Of a stretch of DNA of 64,000 bases, positions 28,821 to 37,216 are shown one piece after another (positions within the stretch are counted from its first letter, which is position 1; each line of letters opens with the position of its first letter). Under the pieces are notes generated by a model. It was not told where the DNA came from and ran no database searches. It saw nothing but the letters and a program-made list of their open reading frames with translations. A program made the translations under genes and the position numbers. The stretch is from Jiella sonneratiae. Lineage in GTDB: Bacteria; Pseudomonadota; Alphaproteobacteria; Rhizobiales; Rhizobiaceae. The stretch covers positions 53,818 to 117,817 of the forward strand of contig NZ_JAFMPY010000020.1 in the NCBI RefSeq assembly GCF_017353515.1, in the 5' to 3' direction.

Positions 28821-28864
28821 ATGTGTTCTGATCGGGGCCGGCCGTGCAGCCCCGGAAAAACTGA

Positions 28865-29905
28865 TCAGGCCGCGGCCTGGGCCTTCTCGTCGGTCGGGAC
28901 TTCCGAGATCGTCTTCAGCACCTGCGAGGCGATGGCATAGGGGTCGCCCTGCGAGTTCGGGCGGCGATCCTCGAGGTAGCCCTTGTAGCCGTTGTTGACG
29001 AAGGAATGCGGGACGCGCACCGAGGCGCCGCGATCGGCGATGCCGTAGGAGAACTTGTTCCACGGCGCCGTCTCGTGCTTGCCGGTGAGGCGCATGTGGT
29101 TGTCGGGACCATAGACGGCGATGTGGTCGTGCAGGTTCTTGTCGAACTGCGCCATCAGCGCCTCGAAATAAGCCTTGCCGCCGACTTCGCGCATGTGGGC
29201 GGTCGAGAAGTTGCAGTGCATGCCCGAGCCGTTCCAGTCGGTGTCGCCCAGCGGCTTGCAGTGCCATTCGATGTCGATGCAGTACTTTTCGCAGATGCGC
29301 ATCAGAAGGTAGCGGGCGATCCACATCTGGTCGGCGGCCTTCTTGGAGCCCTTGCCGAAGATCTGGAATTCCCACTGGCCCTTCGCCACCTCGGCATTGA
29401 TGCCCTCGTGGTTGATGCCGGCCGCAAGGCACTGGTCGAGATGCTTCTCGACGATCTCGCGGGCGACGTCGCCGACGGCGCTGTAGCCGACGCCGGTGTA
29501 GTACTTGCCCTGCGGCTCGGGATAGCCCTGCGCCGGGAAGCCGAGCGGGCGGCCGTCCTTGTAGAAGAAATATTCCTGCTCGAAGCCGAACCAGGCGCCG
29601 TCGTCGTCGAGAATGGTGGCGCGGCTGTTGGAGACGTGCGGCGTGACGCCGTCCGGCATCATGACTTCGCACATCACCAGCGCGCCGTTGACGCGGTCGG
29701 GATCGGGATAGCAGGCGACCGGCTTCAGGACGCAGTCGGAGCTGTGGCCCTCGGCCTGCATGGTGGAGGAGCCGTCGAAGCCCCAGAGCGGCAGCTGCTC
29801 GAGGGTCGGGAACTCGGCGAACTCCTTGATCTGCGTCTTGCCACGCAGGTTCGGGACCGGCTTGTAGCCGTCCAGCCAGATGTACTCGAGCTTGTATTTC
29901 GTCAT
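28865..29905 (-). CDS. glnII: Glutamine synthetase type II
   Basis: GSII makes glutamine from glutamate and ammonia; this eukaryote-like octameric form is typical of rhizobia and relatives alongside GSI. The 346-residue protein begins MTKYKLEYIWLDGYKPVPNL, contains WGFDGSSTMQAEG, the Glu ligand region GFEQEYFFYKDGRP, NAEVAKGQWEFQ, and the ATP-binding segment RLTGKHETAPWNKFSYG. It matches the short ~330-350-residue GSII class without the adenylylation Tyr region of GSI. A second ATG one codon upstream is possible. A sigma-54-type promoter lies about 95 bp upstream, matching the known NtrC-dependent control of glnII. Confidence 0.97.
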   Translation of the reverse strand: MTKYKLEYIWLDGYKPVPNLRGKTQIKEFAEFPTLEQLPLWGFDGSSTMQAEGHSSDCVLKPVACYPDPDRVNGALVMCEVMMPDGVTPHVSNSRATILDDDGAWFGFEQEYFFYKDGRPLGFPAQGYPEPQGKYYTGVGYSAVGDVAREIVEKHLDQCLAAGINHEGINAEVAKGQWEFQIFGKGSKKAADQMWIARYLLMRICEKYCIDIEWHCKPLGDTDWNGSGMHCNFSTAHMREVGGKAYFEALMAQFDKNLHDHIAVYGPDNHMRLTGKHETAPWNKFSYGIADRGASVRVPHSFVNNGYKGYLEDRRPNSQGDPYAIASQVLKTISEVPTDEKAQAAA

Positions 29906-30000
29906 CATTGTTCTTTCGCGGATGGATGCGCCGCGCGCATCGAACGACCTCGATCGCCCGCGGGCGCGGCATGGGCGCCCTGCGGGAACGCCCGAAGCGA

Positions 30001-30016
30001 TGCATGTGTCGTGCCA
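30001..30016 (-). promoter_or_regulatory. Sigma-54 (-24/-12) promoter of glnII
   Basis: Read on the minus strand the element is TGGCAC-GACAC-ATGCA. It matches the sigma-54 consensus TGGCAC-N5-TTGCA at 10 of 11 positions, with the diagnostic GG and GC correctly spaced. It points at glnII, with a predicted transcript start near 29990 and an 85-nt leader. Known nitrogen regulation of rhizobial glnII by NtrC supports it. Confidence 0.8.
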
Positions 30017-30161
30017 GATCTGCCGGACGCGTTGCCGCCGCAGGGAATTTTTCAGCGACGGCCGAAAGGATCGGAGCTTCGGCCGGATCGTTATGGCCAA
30101 GAGCAGTGCCGGCGGGAAGGACTTAAGACGCTGTCCGCTCTGCGGGTTTCATTGCATCGAA

Positions 30162-30180
30162 ACACCCCGCCGGCGGGTGT
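30162..30180. promoter_or_regulatory. Inverted repeat upstream of glnII, possible activator site
   Basis: ACACCC (30162-30167) and GGGTGT (30175-30180) form a perfect inverted repeat around a 7-bp centre. It lies about 145 bp upstream of the sigma-54 element, a normal distance for an enhancer-binding activator. It does not match the NtrC consensus well, so binding is speculative. The rest of 29906-30360 includes an AT-richer stretch (30250-30320) that probably holds the divergent DUF2735 promoter. Confidence 0.3.
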
Positions 30181-30360
30181 GCCGGGAGAAGCGCGTCGCG
30201 GTGATCGGCTGCGTGGTTGCCGCTCCTGCGTCAGCGCGAGCGGCGCCAAATTGGGCGTTTTATCAGCTTAAAAATTCGGCATATTGCGTAAGAGATATGC
30301 AGAACCTAGGTTATAGGGTAAGTCGAAAGAGAAGAAGAAAAAGAACCGAGGAAACGAGAC

Positions 30361-30555
30361 ATGACCTTCACTGAAAACCGGCCGAGCGCCGAGATCGTGC
30401 CATTTCCGGTCGCAGCGCGGCGGAGCGCCGTCGAAGCCTCCCGGCGTGCGGCGCGGCCGCGGCTGCCGGACTTCGTCGTCTATGCCGCGGGCGACGCGCC
30501 CTATCACGAGGCCGCGATCCGCGAGGACGCCGAGAGCCGCCAGCGCGGTCACTGA
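30361..30555 (+). CDS. DUF2735 protein (64 aa)
   Basis: A 64-residue protein of the DUF2735 family, which in Hyphomicrobiales is typically encoded divergently from glnII. Recognisable features are EIVPFPVAARR near the N-terminus (an 'IxxFP' motif) and the C-terminal YHEAAIREDAE. Its conserved position suggests a role connected to nitrogen status, but the function is unknown. ATG 30361 is preceded by AAACGAGAC with GGAAACGAG as ribosome-binding sequence, and the leader is markedly AT-richer than the surroundings. Confidence 0.88.
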   Translation: MTFTENRPSAEIVPFPVAARRSAVEASRRAARPRLPDFVVYAAGDAPYHEAAIREDAESRQRGH

Positions 30556-30624
30556 CCGGCCGCTCGCCGTCCGGAGGGCGGGGGAGGGCTTGTCAAAAGC
30601 CGAGCCTCGCCGCATGTGGCGGCG

Positions 30625-31386
30625 ATGGAAAATGCCGGCAAGATCGCGATGCGCCTCGACGCGTGCCTGGTGGCGCGGGGCCTCGCCGCGACACGCTCGC
30701 GGGCGCGCGACGCCATTCGCCGCGGACACGTGACCGTCGACGGGCGGGTCGAGACGCGGGCGGGAGCGTCCGTCGGCGCTGATGCGGCACTCTCCTTCGA
30801 CGACCCGGCCGGCCGATACGTCTCCCGCGCGGCGCTGAAGCTCAGACATGGCCTCGATCGTTTTGCCGTCGACGCGCGGGGACGCATCGCCCTCGACATC
30901 GGCGCATCGACCGGCGGCTTCACCGAAGTGCTCCTCGAAAGCGGCGCCGCACATGTCGTCGCCATCGACGTCGGCCACGGCCAGATCCATCCGCGCCTTG
31001 CCGCCGATCCGCGCGTCACGGTGATCGAAGGCCTCAACGCGCGGGATCTTACCCGCGACAATCTCGGCGGAGCGGCGGTCGACCTGATCGTCTCCGACGT
31101 CAGCTTCATTTCCCTGCGGCTCGCGCTGCCGCCGGCGCTCGACCTCGCGGAGCCGGGCGCCGACGGGATCTTCCTCGTCAAGCCGCAGTTCGAGGCCGGC
31201 CGCGAGGCGATCGGCAAGGGCGGATTGCTGCGCGATCCGGCCATCGCCGCAACCGTCGCCGAAGGCGTGCGGGACTGGCTCGACGCGCAGCCGGGCTGGG
31301 CGGCTCTCGGCCTCGACGCCTCGCCGATCGCGGGCGGCGACGGCAACCGCGAATTTCTGCTCCACGGACGGAAGGCGGCTGCGTGA
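30625..31386 (+). CDS. tlyA: TlyA family rRNA (cytidine-2'-O)-methyltransferase
   Basis: TlyA proteins 2'-O-methylate cytidines in 16S and/or 23S rRNA. The 253-residue product has an S4 RNA-binding domain (about residues 9-70, MRLDACLVARGLAATRSRARDAI and GHVTVDG) followed by an RrmJ/FtsJ-like methyltransferase domain. The SAM loop is ALDIGASTGGFTEVLL; the catalytic K-D-K-type residues lie in SRAALKLRHG, IVSDVSFIS and FLVKPQFEAG. The start is uncertain between GTG 30616, ATG 30625 and ATG 30649. The stop overlaps the next gene by 4 nt (GTGA). dxs, its usual upstream neighbour, is absent. Confidence 0.92.
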   Translation: MENAGKIAMRLDACLVARGLAATRSRARDAIRRGHVTVDGRVETRAGASVGADAALSFDDPAGRYVSRAALKLRHGLDRFAVDARGRIALDIGASTGGFTEVLLESGAAHVVAIDVGHGQIHPRLAADPRVTVIEGLNARDLTRDNLGGAAVDLIVSDVSFISLRLALPPALDLAEPGADGIFLVKPQFEAGREAIGKGGLLRDPAIAATVAEGVRDWLDAQPGWAALGLDASPIAGGDGNREFLLHGRKAAA

Positions 31387-32612
31387 AACTGACCATCGAG
31401 GACCTCGGCGCCAAGGGCGACGGCATCGCCATGACGGAGGGCGGGCCGGCCTATTTCCCGTTCACCCTGCCGGGCGAGGTGGTCGAACTCGCCGCCGACG
31501 CGCCGGCGGGTCCGCGCCCGGCGTTTGACCTCGTCACGCCGTCGCCGGAGCGTGTGGCGCCGGCCTGTCCGCATTTCGGCGACTGCGGCGGCTGCGACCT
31601 GCAGCATGCCGGCGAGGCCCCCTACCGGGCGTTCAAGCGCCGTCTCGTCGTCGACGCGATGGAGCGGGCGGGCGTTGCGGCGGACGTCGGCGACCTCGTG
31701 CCATGTGCGCCCCGGTCGCGGCGCCGGGTGACGCTGACGGCGCAGCGGGCCGGCAACCGCGTTCTCCTCGGCTACAATGCCGCACGTTCCAACCGGATCG
31801 TGCCGATCGAGACCTGCCCGATCGCCCTGCCGGCGATCGAGGCGGCGCTGCCCTTCCTGCGACGTCTCGCGACGCTCCTGACCGACCGCCGCCGCCCGTT
31901 GCGGCTCCTCGTCACGGCAACGGCGAGCGGGCTCGACGTCGCGGCGAGCGACGCCGGGCGGCTTTCAGAACAGGCCCGCCGGCAGGCGATCACCCTCGCC
32001 CTCGAGGCGCAGGTGGCGCGGCTCAGCCTCGATGCCGAGATCCTCGTCAAGGCGCGCCCGCCCGTCGTCGAGTTCGGCGGGATACCCGTCGAACTGCCGC
32101 CCGGGGCGTTTCTGCAGGCCGTCGCGACCACCGAGGCGGCCATGGCGGAGCTGGTGTCGCGGCATCTCGCCGGCGCCAAGCGCATCGCCGACTTCTTCTC
32201 CGGCTGCGGAACCTTCTCGCTGCGACTTGCCCGGCAAGCCGTCGTCCATGCGGTCGAAAGCGAGGCCCCCGCGCTCGCCGCCCAGGCCGCCGCCCACCGG
32301 GCGACGAGCGGCCTGAAGCCGCTTTCGACCGAGCCGCGCGACCTCTTCCGCCGGCCGGTGCCCGCCAAAGAGCTGAAAGCGTTCGATGCCGTCGTCTTCG
32401 ATCCGCCGCGCGCCGGCGCCGAAGCGCTGGCGCGGGAACTCGCGGCCTCCCCGGTGGGCCGCGTCGCAGCCGTGTCATGCAATCCGGCGACGCTCGCCCG
32501 CGACGTCAAGATTCTCGTCGACGGCGGCTACAGGATCGCGTCGCTGACACCGCTCGACCAGTTTCTGTGGTCGCACCACGTGGAAGCGGTGGCATTGCTG
32601 GAGCGGGCGTGA
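31383..32612 (+). CDS. Class I SAM-dependent RNA uracil methyltransferase (TrmA/RlmC/RlmD family)
   Basis: A 409-residue RNA 5-methyluridine methyltransferase. It has a short TRAM-like N-terminus (MKLTIEDLGAKGDGIA), an iron-sulfur cysteine set (CPHFGDCGGCDLQH plus CPIA), the SAM-binding IADFFSGCGTFSLRLA, FDAVVFDPPRAG and the catalytic cysteine in VSCNPATLARDVKIL. Whether the target is 23S rRNA U747/U1939 or tRNA cannot be decided; the Fe-S cysteines favour an RlmC/RlmD-like enzyme. GTG start overlaps the tlyA stop, so the two RNA methyltransferases are translationally coupled. Confidence 0.92.
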   Translation: MKLTIEDLGAKGDGIAMTEGGPAYFPFTLPGEVVELAADAPAGPRPAFDLVTPSPERVAPACPHFGDCGGCDLQHAGEAPYRAFKRRLVVDAMERAGVAADVGDLVPCAPRSRRRVTLTAQRAGNRVLLGYNAARSNRIVPIETCPIALPAIEAALPFLRRLATLLTDRRRPLRLLVTATASGLDVAASDAGRLSEQARRQAITLALEAQVARLSLDAEILVKARPPVVEFGGIPVELPPGAFLQAVATTEAAMAELVSRHLAGAKRIADFFSGCGTFSLRLARQAVVHAVESEAPALAAQAAAHRATSGLKPLSTEPRDLFRRPVPAKELKAFDAVVFDPPRAGAEALARELAASPVGRVAAVSCNPATLARDVKILVDGGYRIASLTPLDQFLWSHHVEAVALLERA

Positions 32613-32671
32613 CGGCGCCGCCGTCGCGGGCCGCCGCTTGCCGTTCGCGCCCCGGCGTGCGAGCCAGATCA

Positions 32672-32720
32672 GAGCATGATCCCGGAAAGCCGGAACCGGT
32701 TTTCGGAGAAGATCAAGCGC
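32672..32720. repeat. Hyphomicrobiales palindromic intergenic repeat (single copy)
   Basis: A 49-bp imperfect palindrome. The left arm GAGCATGATC (32672-32681) pairs with GATCAAGCGC (32711-32720) at 8 of 10 positions. The inner part reads CCGGAAAG...GGTTTTCGG. It closely resembles a short palindromic element found in many copies in Mesorhizobium, Bradyrhizobium and relatives (consensus recalled, not searched). It lies between the RNA methyltransferase and DedA genes. Function unknown. Confidence 0.75.
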
Positions 32721-32819
32721 ATGCAAGAAGACGGGACCGGATGACGAGGAAAGCACATCCCCATTCCGATCCGGCGGTTTGACGCCGGGACACCAAAGAA
32801 CGGACGAGGCCCGCGGACA

Positions 32820-33446
32820 TTGACGGAATATCTGGCGCAATATGGCTGCGGCCTCCTGTTCCTCGTCGTCCTCCTGGAATCGACGGGGATGCCGCTGCCG
32901 GGCGAGAGCCTCGTCGTGGCGGGCGGCCTGCTCGCGGGCGAGGGCACGCTGAACATCTTCCTCGTGCTCGGCGCCGCCTTCGGCGGCTCGATTGCCGGCG
33001 ACAACATCGGCTATTTCGTCGGCCGCCGCTACGGCCGGGCGATCGTCGTGCGATGGGGGGAGCGTTTCGGTCTCGGCGAAAAGCGCTTCAAGATGGTCGA
33101 GGAACGCTTCGAGGACTACGGCTTCGTCGTCGTCCTCGTCGCCCGGTTCATCATCATCCTGCGCCAGCTGAACGGCTTCGTCGCCGGGACGATGAAGATG
33201 AACTGGCCGGTGTTCTTCCTCTACAATTCGATCAGCGCGGCGCTGTGGTCGCTCGGCTATGGCGGCTTCGCCTATCTCTTCGGCTCCGCCTTCCAGACCT
33301 ATTTCGCCGGCCACTCCACCTGGCCGCTCTATCTCGTTGCGGCGGCGATCTGCCTGATCGGCTGCTACGGGACGTACAAGTTCCTGTTCAAGGTCGAGGA
33401 TGACGACGGCCCGGCGGAGGATGCCGGCAGCCGCCACGAGGCCTGA
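32820..33446 (+). CDS. DedA family membrane protein
   Basis: A 208-residue inner-membrane DedA protein. The family is now linked to undecaprenyl-phosphate/phospholipid flipping and membrane homeostasis. Signatures are the re-entrant-loop residues LLESTGMPLPGESLVVAGG, GDNIGYFVGRRYG and the second half motif ARFIIILRQLNGFVAGTMKMNWPVFF with a conserved Arg. A charged tail ends it. The TTG at 32820 is accepted because the next in-frame ATG would cut into the first helix; the ribosome-binding site is weak. Confidence 0.88.
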   Translation: MTEYLAQYGCGLLFLVVLLESTGMPLPGESLVVAGGLLAGEGTLNIFLVLGAAFGGSIAGDNIGYFVGRRYGRAIVVRWGERFGLGEKRFKMVEERFEDYGFVVVLVARFIIILRQLNGFVAGTMKMNWPVFFLYNSISAALWSLGYGGFAYLFGSAFQTYFAGHSTWPLYLVAAAICLIGCYGTYKFLFKVEDDDGPAEDAGSRHEA

Positions 33447-33476
33447 GCCTGAGAGATCCGGGCCGCGAAAAGCCGC

Positions 33477-33501
33477 AGGCCGCGACGCTCCGCCGCGGCC
33501 T
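33477..33501. terminator. Bidirectional terminator between DedA and YeiH genes
   Basis: An 8-bp stem (AGGCCGCG at 33477-33484 with CGCGGCCT at 33494-33501) and 9-nt loop between two convergent genes. On the minus strand it is followed closely by GCTTTT, so it fits best as the end of the yeiH transcript. Confidence 0.55.
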
Positions 33502-33551
33502 TCGGGTGATGGTGGTCTTGCCTCCGACCGGCCGGCGGCGTCGGCCGCTCG

Positions 33552-34586
33552 TCAGCCGGCGGCACCGGTGAGGAGGATCAGCGCGAGCGCCAGGACGAGG
33601 ATGAAGAGCCAGGCCGCGGCGCCGAGGAGCGCCGGACGCAGGCCCTTCGCGGCGAGCTTGCGCAGATCCGTCTCGAGACCCATCGAGGCGAGCGCGACGG
33701 CGAGCAGGAACTGCGTCGTGAAGACGACGCCGGGCATTGCCGCATCGGGCACCATGCCGGTCGAGGCGACGCCCACCATCGCCATGAAGCCGAAGACGAA
33801 CCACGGCACCGGCACCGAGCCGCCACCCGCCTGGTCGGGCTTGCGGCGGCGCGTGGCGGCATAGCCGAGGGCCAGCACCATCGGCGCCAGCATCAGGACG
33901 CGGGTGAGCTTGGCGATGGTGCCGATGTGGCCGGCCGCCTCGCCGCCCTGGAACGCCGCCGCGACGACCTGAGCGACCTCGTGGATCGAGGCGCCGGTCC
34001 ACAGCCCGTAAGCCTGCGGCGTCAGCCCGAAGGCGTCGCCGGCGAGCGGCAGCAGCACCATGGAGAGCGAGCCGAACACCGTGACGCAGGCGACGGCGTA
34101 GGCGACGTCCTCGTCGCGCGCCCGGGTGACGGTGTTGGTCGCGATGACGGCCGAGGCGCCGCAGATCGACGTGCCGGCGGCGATCAGCTCGGCGAGCTTG
34201 TGGTCGACGCCGATGATCCGGCCGAGCCATTTGGTGAAGCCGAAGGTGGAAACCAGCGTCACCACGATGACGGCGGCCCCGGACCAGCCGACCTCGCCGA
34301 CCTGGGAAAGGGTGAGCTGCAGGCCGAGAAGGACGATGCCGGCCCTCAGAACGCGGCGGAGGCCGAACTTGACGCCGGAGAGTGCGGCGGCGGGCGTCCC
34401 GATCGTGTTGTGCAGCGCCATGCCGAGGACGATCGCCAGGATCAGCGGGCTGAGGAAACCGAGGCCCGGCAGCTGGTGCAGCCCGAAGGCGGCGAGGGCG
34501 ATGGCACAGGTGAGGGCGAGCCCGGGCAGGATCGAACCGGCTTTCGCGGGTTCGTCGGCGGTCGAAATCTGGCTCACAGTGGTCAT
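33552..34586 (-). CDS. yeiH: YeiH/UPF0324 family putative sulfate exporter
   Basis: A 344-residue inner-membrane protein with about ten or eleven transmembrane helices. Family segments are [38 protein letters not shown], the conserved [13 protein letters not shown] re-entrant region and [19 protein letters not shown]. YeiH-family proteins are predicted sulfate or sulfonate exporters; the substrate here is unproven. ATG 34586 has AGGACG 6 nt upstream; a start 13 codons earlier is less likely. No LysR regulator, the common neighbour, is adjacent. Confidence 0.9.
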   Translation of the reverse strand: MTTVSQISTADEPAKAGSILPGLALTCAIALAAFGLHQLPGLGFLSPLILAIVLGMALHNTIGTPAAALSGVKFGLRRVLRAGIVLLGLQLTLSQVGEVGWSGAAVIVVTLVSTFGFTKWLGRIIGVDHKLAELIAAGTSICGASAVIATNTVTRARDEDVAYAVACVTVFGSLSMVLLPLAGDAFGLTPQAYGLWTGASIHEVAQVVAAAFQGGEAAGHIGTIAKLTRVLMLAPMVLALGYAATRRRKPDQAGGGSVPVPWFVFGFMAMVGVASTGMVPDAAMPGVVFTTQFLLAVALASMGLETDLRKLAAKGLRPALLGAAAWLFILVLALALILLTGAAG

Positions 34587-34790
34587 CGGGCGTCCTGCGT
34601 CGGGTCCTTGAAGGTCGCCCGACACTAGAACGTGCCGATCAATCGGTCCAAATGATAGTTCTTGTCAGTTCAATCGAAAATGACGAACGGACGGCGCGGG
34701 ACCGCCCTTTCGTGTTCGGTGCCGCTTCTCGCTGCGGTCACCAAGGGCCGGGGCGGCCGGTCGGCCGCCCGTGGTGTGAGCCACGCCGGA

Positions 34791-35705
34791 TCAGTCGCGC
34801 GCGAGCACGCCGCTTTCCCAGCCGAGCATGGCGCGCTTTCGGGTGATGCCCCAGTGATAGCCGGTGAGGGCGCCGCTCTTGCCGAGGACGCGATGACACG
34901 GCACGACGAAGGAGACCGGGTTTCGCCCGACGGCGGCCCCGACCGCCCGGGCGGCCTTCGGCGCGCCGATCCGGCTGGCGATGGTCGAATAGGTCGTCGC
35001 CTTGCCGAGCGGGATCTGCAGGAGGCACTGCCACACCCGGATCTCGAAATCGGTGCCGATCAGAACCACCTTCAGCGGCCGTTCTTCCTGCCACCGCGAG
35101 GGCTCGAATATCCGCCGCGCATAGGTGGCCGTCTTCGACGCATCGGCCATGAAGCGCGCCCGCGGCCAGCGCCGCCGCATGTCGTCGAGGGCGGCCGCCT
35201 CGCCGCCGTCCGTCGGGTCGGCAAAACCGATGCCGGCGAGGCCGCGTTCGGTGGCGACGACGATCGAAAGGCCGAATGGGGTCGGGTGGAAGCCGTAGAA
35301 GAGGTCGATTCCCTCGCCGCGGGCCTTGTAGTCGCCGGGCGAGACGGCTTCGTGCTTGACGAAGAGGTCGTGTAGCCGCGAGGGGCCGGAGAAGCCGACC
35401 TCGTAGGCGGCGTCGAGCAGCGAGGCGCCGTCGTCGAGGAGGCGGCGGGCATGATCGAGGGTCACCGCCTGCAGGAACGACTTCGGCGTCAGCCCGGCCC
35501 AACGCTTGAGCAGGCTGGTCAGCGTCTCTTCGGAACGGCCCACCGCCTCGGCGATCTCGGCAAGGCTCGGCTGGCTGCGATATTCCGTCGAGATGAACTC
35601 GATCATCCGGCGGACGGTCTCGTAGTCGGTCAGGGCGGCGCGTCCGGTCGGCATCATCTGGGGAAGGGGCACGGCGTCGAGGGTCTCATGGGCAAATGAC
35701 AACAT
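34791..35705 (-). CDS. Ada-like methylated-DNA-protein cysteine methyltransferase with AraC-type HTH
   Basis: A 304-residue fusion of an AraC-type DNA-binding domain (about residues 28-125, SLAEIAEAVGRSEETLTSLLKRWAG, YEVGFSGPSRLHDLF) and an O6-methylguanine-DNA methyltransferase domain (about 140-300). The acceptor cysteine is in the intact FVVPCHRVLGKSGALTGYHWG motif. The N-terminal Ada zinc domain that repairs phosphotriesters and activates transcription in E. coli Ada is missing, as in the common bifunctional AraC-Ogt form. ATG 35705 is supported by AAGGAG 8 nt upstream. It repairs alkylated DNA; regulatory role unclear. Confidence 0.92.
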   Translation of the reverse strand: MLSFAHETLDAVPLPQMMPTGRAALTDYETVRRMIEFISTEYRSQPSLAEIAEAVGRSEETLTSLLKRWAGLTPKSFLQAVTLDHARRLLDDGASLLDAAYEVGFSGPSRLHDLFVKHEAVSPGDYKARGEGIDLFYGFHPTPFGLSIVVATERGLAGIGFADPTDGGEAAALDDMRRRWPRARFMADASKTATYARRIFEPSRWQEERPLKVVLIGTDFEIRVWQCLLQIPLGKATTYSTIASRIGAPKAARAVGAAVGRNPVSFVVPCHRVLGKSGALTGYHWGITRKRAMLGWESGVLARD

Positions 35706-35835
35706 GGCGGTTTCTCCTTCGCCAGCATCAATGCATCGCCACCCGCCGAGCCGCCACCCGATTTCCGGGAAGCGGAAGGAAAGGGGATTTCTGCCCGCAG
35801 CGGGACGGCGTCCGGTCCGGCGGTTCCCGGCAGAG

Positions 35836-36378
35836 TCAGCCTCGCTTGGCGGTGATCAACGCCCGCCGGAAGGCTTCGGCGAAGCTGTCCTTGTCGTCCG
35901 GATTGAGGAAGCTGCCGATCTCGGTCGAGACGTTGCGCGAATCGACGCTCATGCGGGTGATGCCGATCTCCTCGTGCCGGCTGACGTGAAAATGCGCGAA
36001 GAACGGATTGTGGTGGGCCTCGCGGACGATCCCCTTCGGCGAGGTCTTGCGGATGGCGCAGTCGGTCCGCGTGACGCAGACTTCCTCACGCGCCTTCGCC
36101 GCACGGTAGTTCGCCGAAAACGCCCACCAGAGGACGAGGACGTCGAGCCCGAAGAAGCCGACCACCGGCCAGGCCCCGTTCATCAGGAAGAGGCTGCCGG
36201 TGACGAGGCTGACGATGCAGAAGCCGGCCATCATCAGGTTGAAGCCGCGCCGGCCGAGCGAACGGTAGGGAACGAGCAGTGCCGCGAAGATCGGCCGTTC
36301 GGCGGCGCGCGGCAGCTCGGGCGCATCGTCATCGGCGTCCGGTCGGCCTTCTCTCCTGCGATCGTCGTTGTCTTGCAA
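35836..36378 (-). CDS. DUF2244 membrane protein
   Basis: A 180-residue protein of the DUF2244 family, found in alphaproteobacteria next to nth. It has an acidic, charged N-terminus, two adjacent transmembrane helices (NLMMAGFCIVSLVTGSLF and WPVVGFFGLDVLVLWWAF) and a C-terminal domain probably on the cytoplasmic side (REAHHNPFFAHFHVSRHEE). Translation appears to begin at TTG 36378, since no in-frame ATG precedes the conserved part. Its start is only 25 bp from that of nth on the other strand. Function unknown. Confidence 0.87.
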   Translation of the reverse strand: MQDNDDRRREGRPDADDDAPELPRAAERPIFAALLVPYRSLGRRGFNLMMAGFCIVSLVTGSLFLMNGAWPVVGFFGLDVLVLWWAFSANYRAAKAREEVCVTRTDCAIRKTSPKGIVREAHHNPFFAHFHVSRHEEIGITRMSVDSRNVSTEIGSFLNPDDKDSFAEAFRRALITAKRG

Positions 36379-36403
36379 TGCTCCGGCTCGCTATAGGGCG
36401 ACG

Positions 36404-37216
36404 ATGAACGAAAAGATCGACAAGCCCGCCGCCGGGGTCAAGCGCACCGGCCAAAAGGCCGCGGCGAAGCCCTCGGGCGGCAAGGCGGCGCGGCGCCCCG
36501 CCCCGCGCCGGCCGGCCATCCCCTACACGGCGGCGGAGATCGCCGAAATCTTCCGCCGCTTCTCGGTCCAGCGGCCGGAGCCGGAATCGGAGCTCGAGCA
36601 CAGCAACCCGTTCACGCTGCTGGTGGCGGTCGTCCTGTCGGCGCAGGCGACGGATGCCGGGGTCAACAAGGCGACGCGGGCGCTCTTTGCGGCGGCCGAC
36701 GATCCGCAGGCGATGGCCACCCTCGGCGAGGATGCGATCCGCGAGCATATCAAGACCATCGGGCTCTTCCGCAACAAGGCGAAGAACGTCGCGGCGCTGT
36801 CGCGGGCGCTGGTCGAGAACCACGGCGGCGAGGTTCCGAACGACCGTACCGCGCTCGAGGCGCTGCCCGGCGTCGGCCGCAAGACCGCCAACGTCGTGCT
36901 CAACGTCGCCTTCGGCGAGGAGACGCTCGCCGTCGACACCCACATATTCAGGATCGGCAACCGGCTGCATATCGCGCCGGGCCGGACGCCGGACGAGGTG
37001 GAGGCGAATCTGCTGAAGGTCATCCCGCAGCCCTATCGCCGGCACGCCCATCACTGGCTCATCCTGCACGGCCGCTATGTCTGCAAGGCCCGCAAGCCCG
37101 ACTGCGGGGCCTGCGTCATCGCCGATCTGTGCCGGGCGGAGGTCAAGACGGCCGACGTTCCGGCGCCGCTGACGCCTCTGCCGCCCGGTCCGCCGGTCGC
37201 TGCCCGACCGGCCTGA
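36404..37216 (+). CDS. nth: Endonuclease III
   Basis: Nth is a bifunctional DNA glycosylase/AP lyase that removes oxidised pyrimidines. The 270-residue protein has a basic Lys/Ala/Pro-rich N-terminus, then SNPFTLLVAVVLSAQATDAGVNKAT and the helix-hairpin-helix LPGVGRKTANVVL with the catalytic Lys. The catalytic Asp is in AVDTHIFRIGNR, and the [4Fe-4S] cluster C-x6-C-x2-C-x5-C is CKARKPDCGACVIADLC. ATG 36404 is used because relatives start near there. Its last 74 nt overlap the convergent EI24-type gene. Confidence 0.96.
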   Translation: MNEKIDKPAAGVKRTGQKAAAKPSGGKAARRPAPRRPAIPYTAAEIAEIFRRFSVQRPEPESELEHSNPFTLLVAVVLSAQATDAGVNKATRALFAAADDPQAMATLGEDAIREHIKTIGLFRNKAKNVAALSRALVENHGGEVPNDRTALEALPGVGRKTANVVLNVAFGEETLAVDTHIFRIGNRLHIAPGRTPDEVEANLLKVIPQPYRRHAHHWLILHGRYVCKARKPDCGACVIADLCRAEVKTADVPAPLTPLPPGPPVAARPA

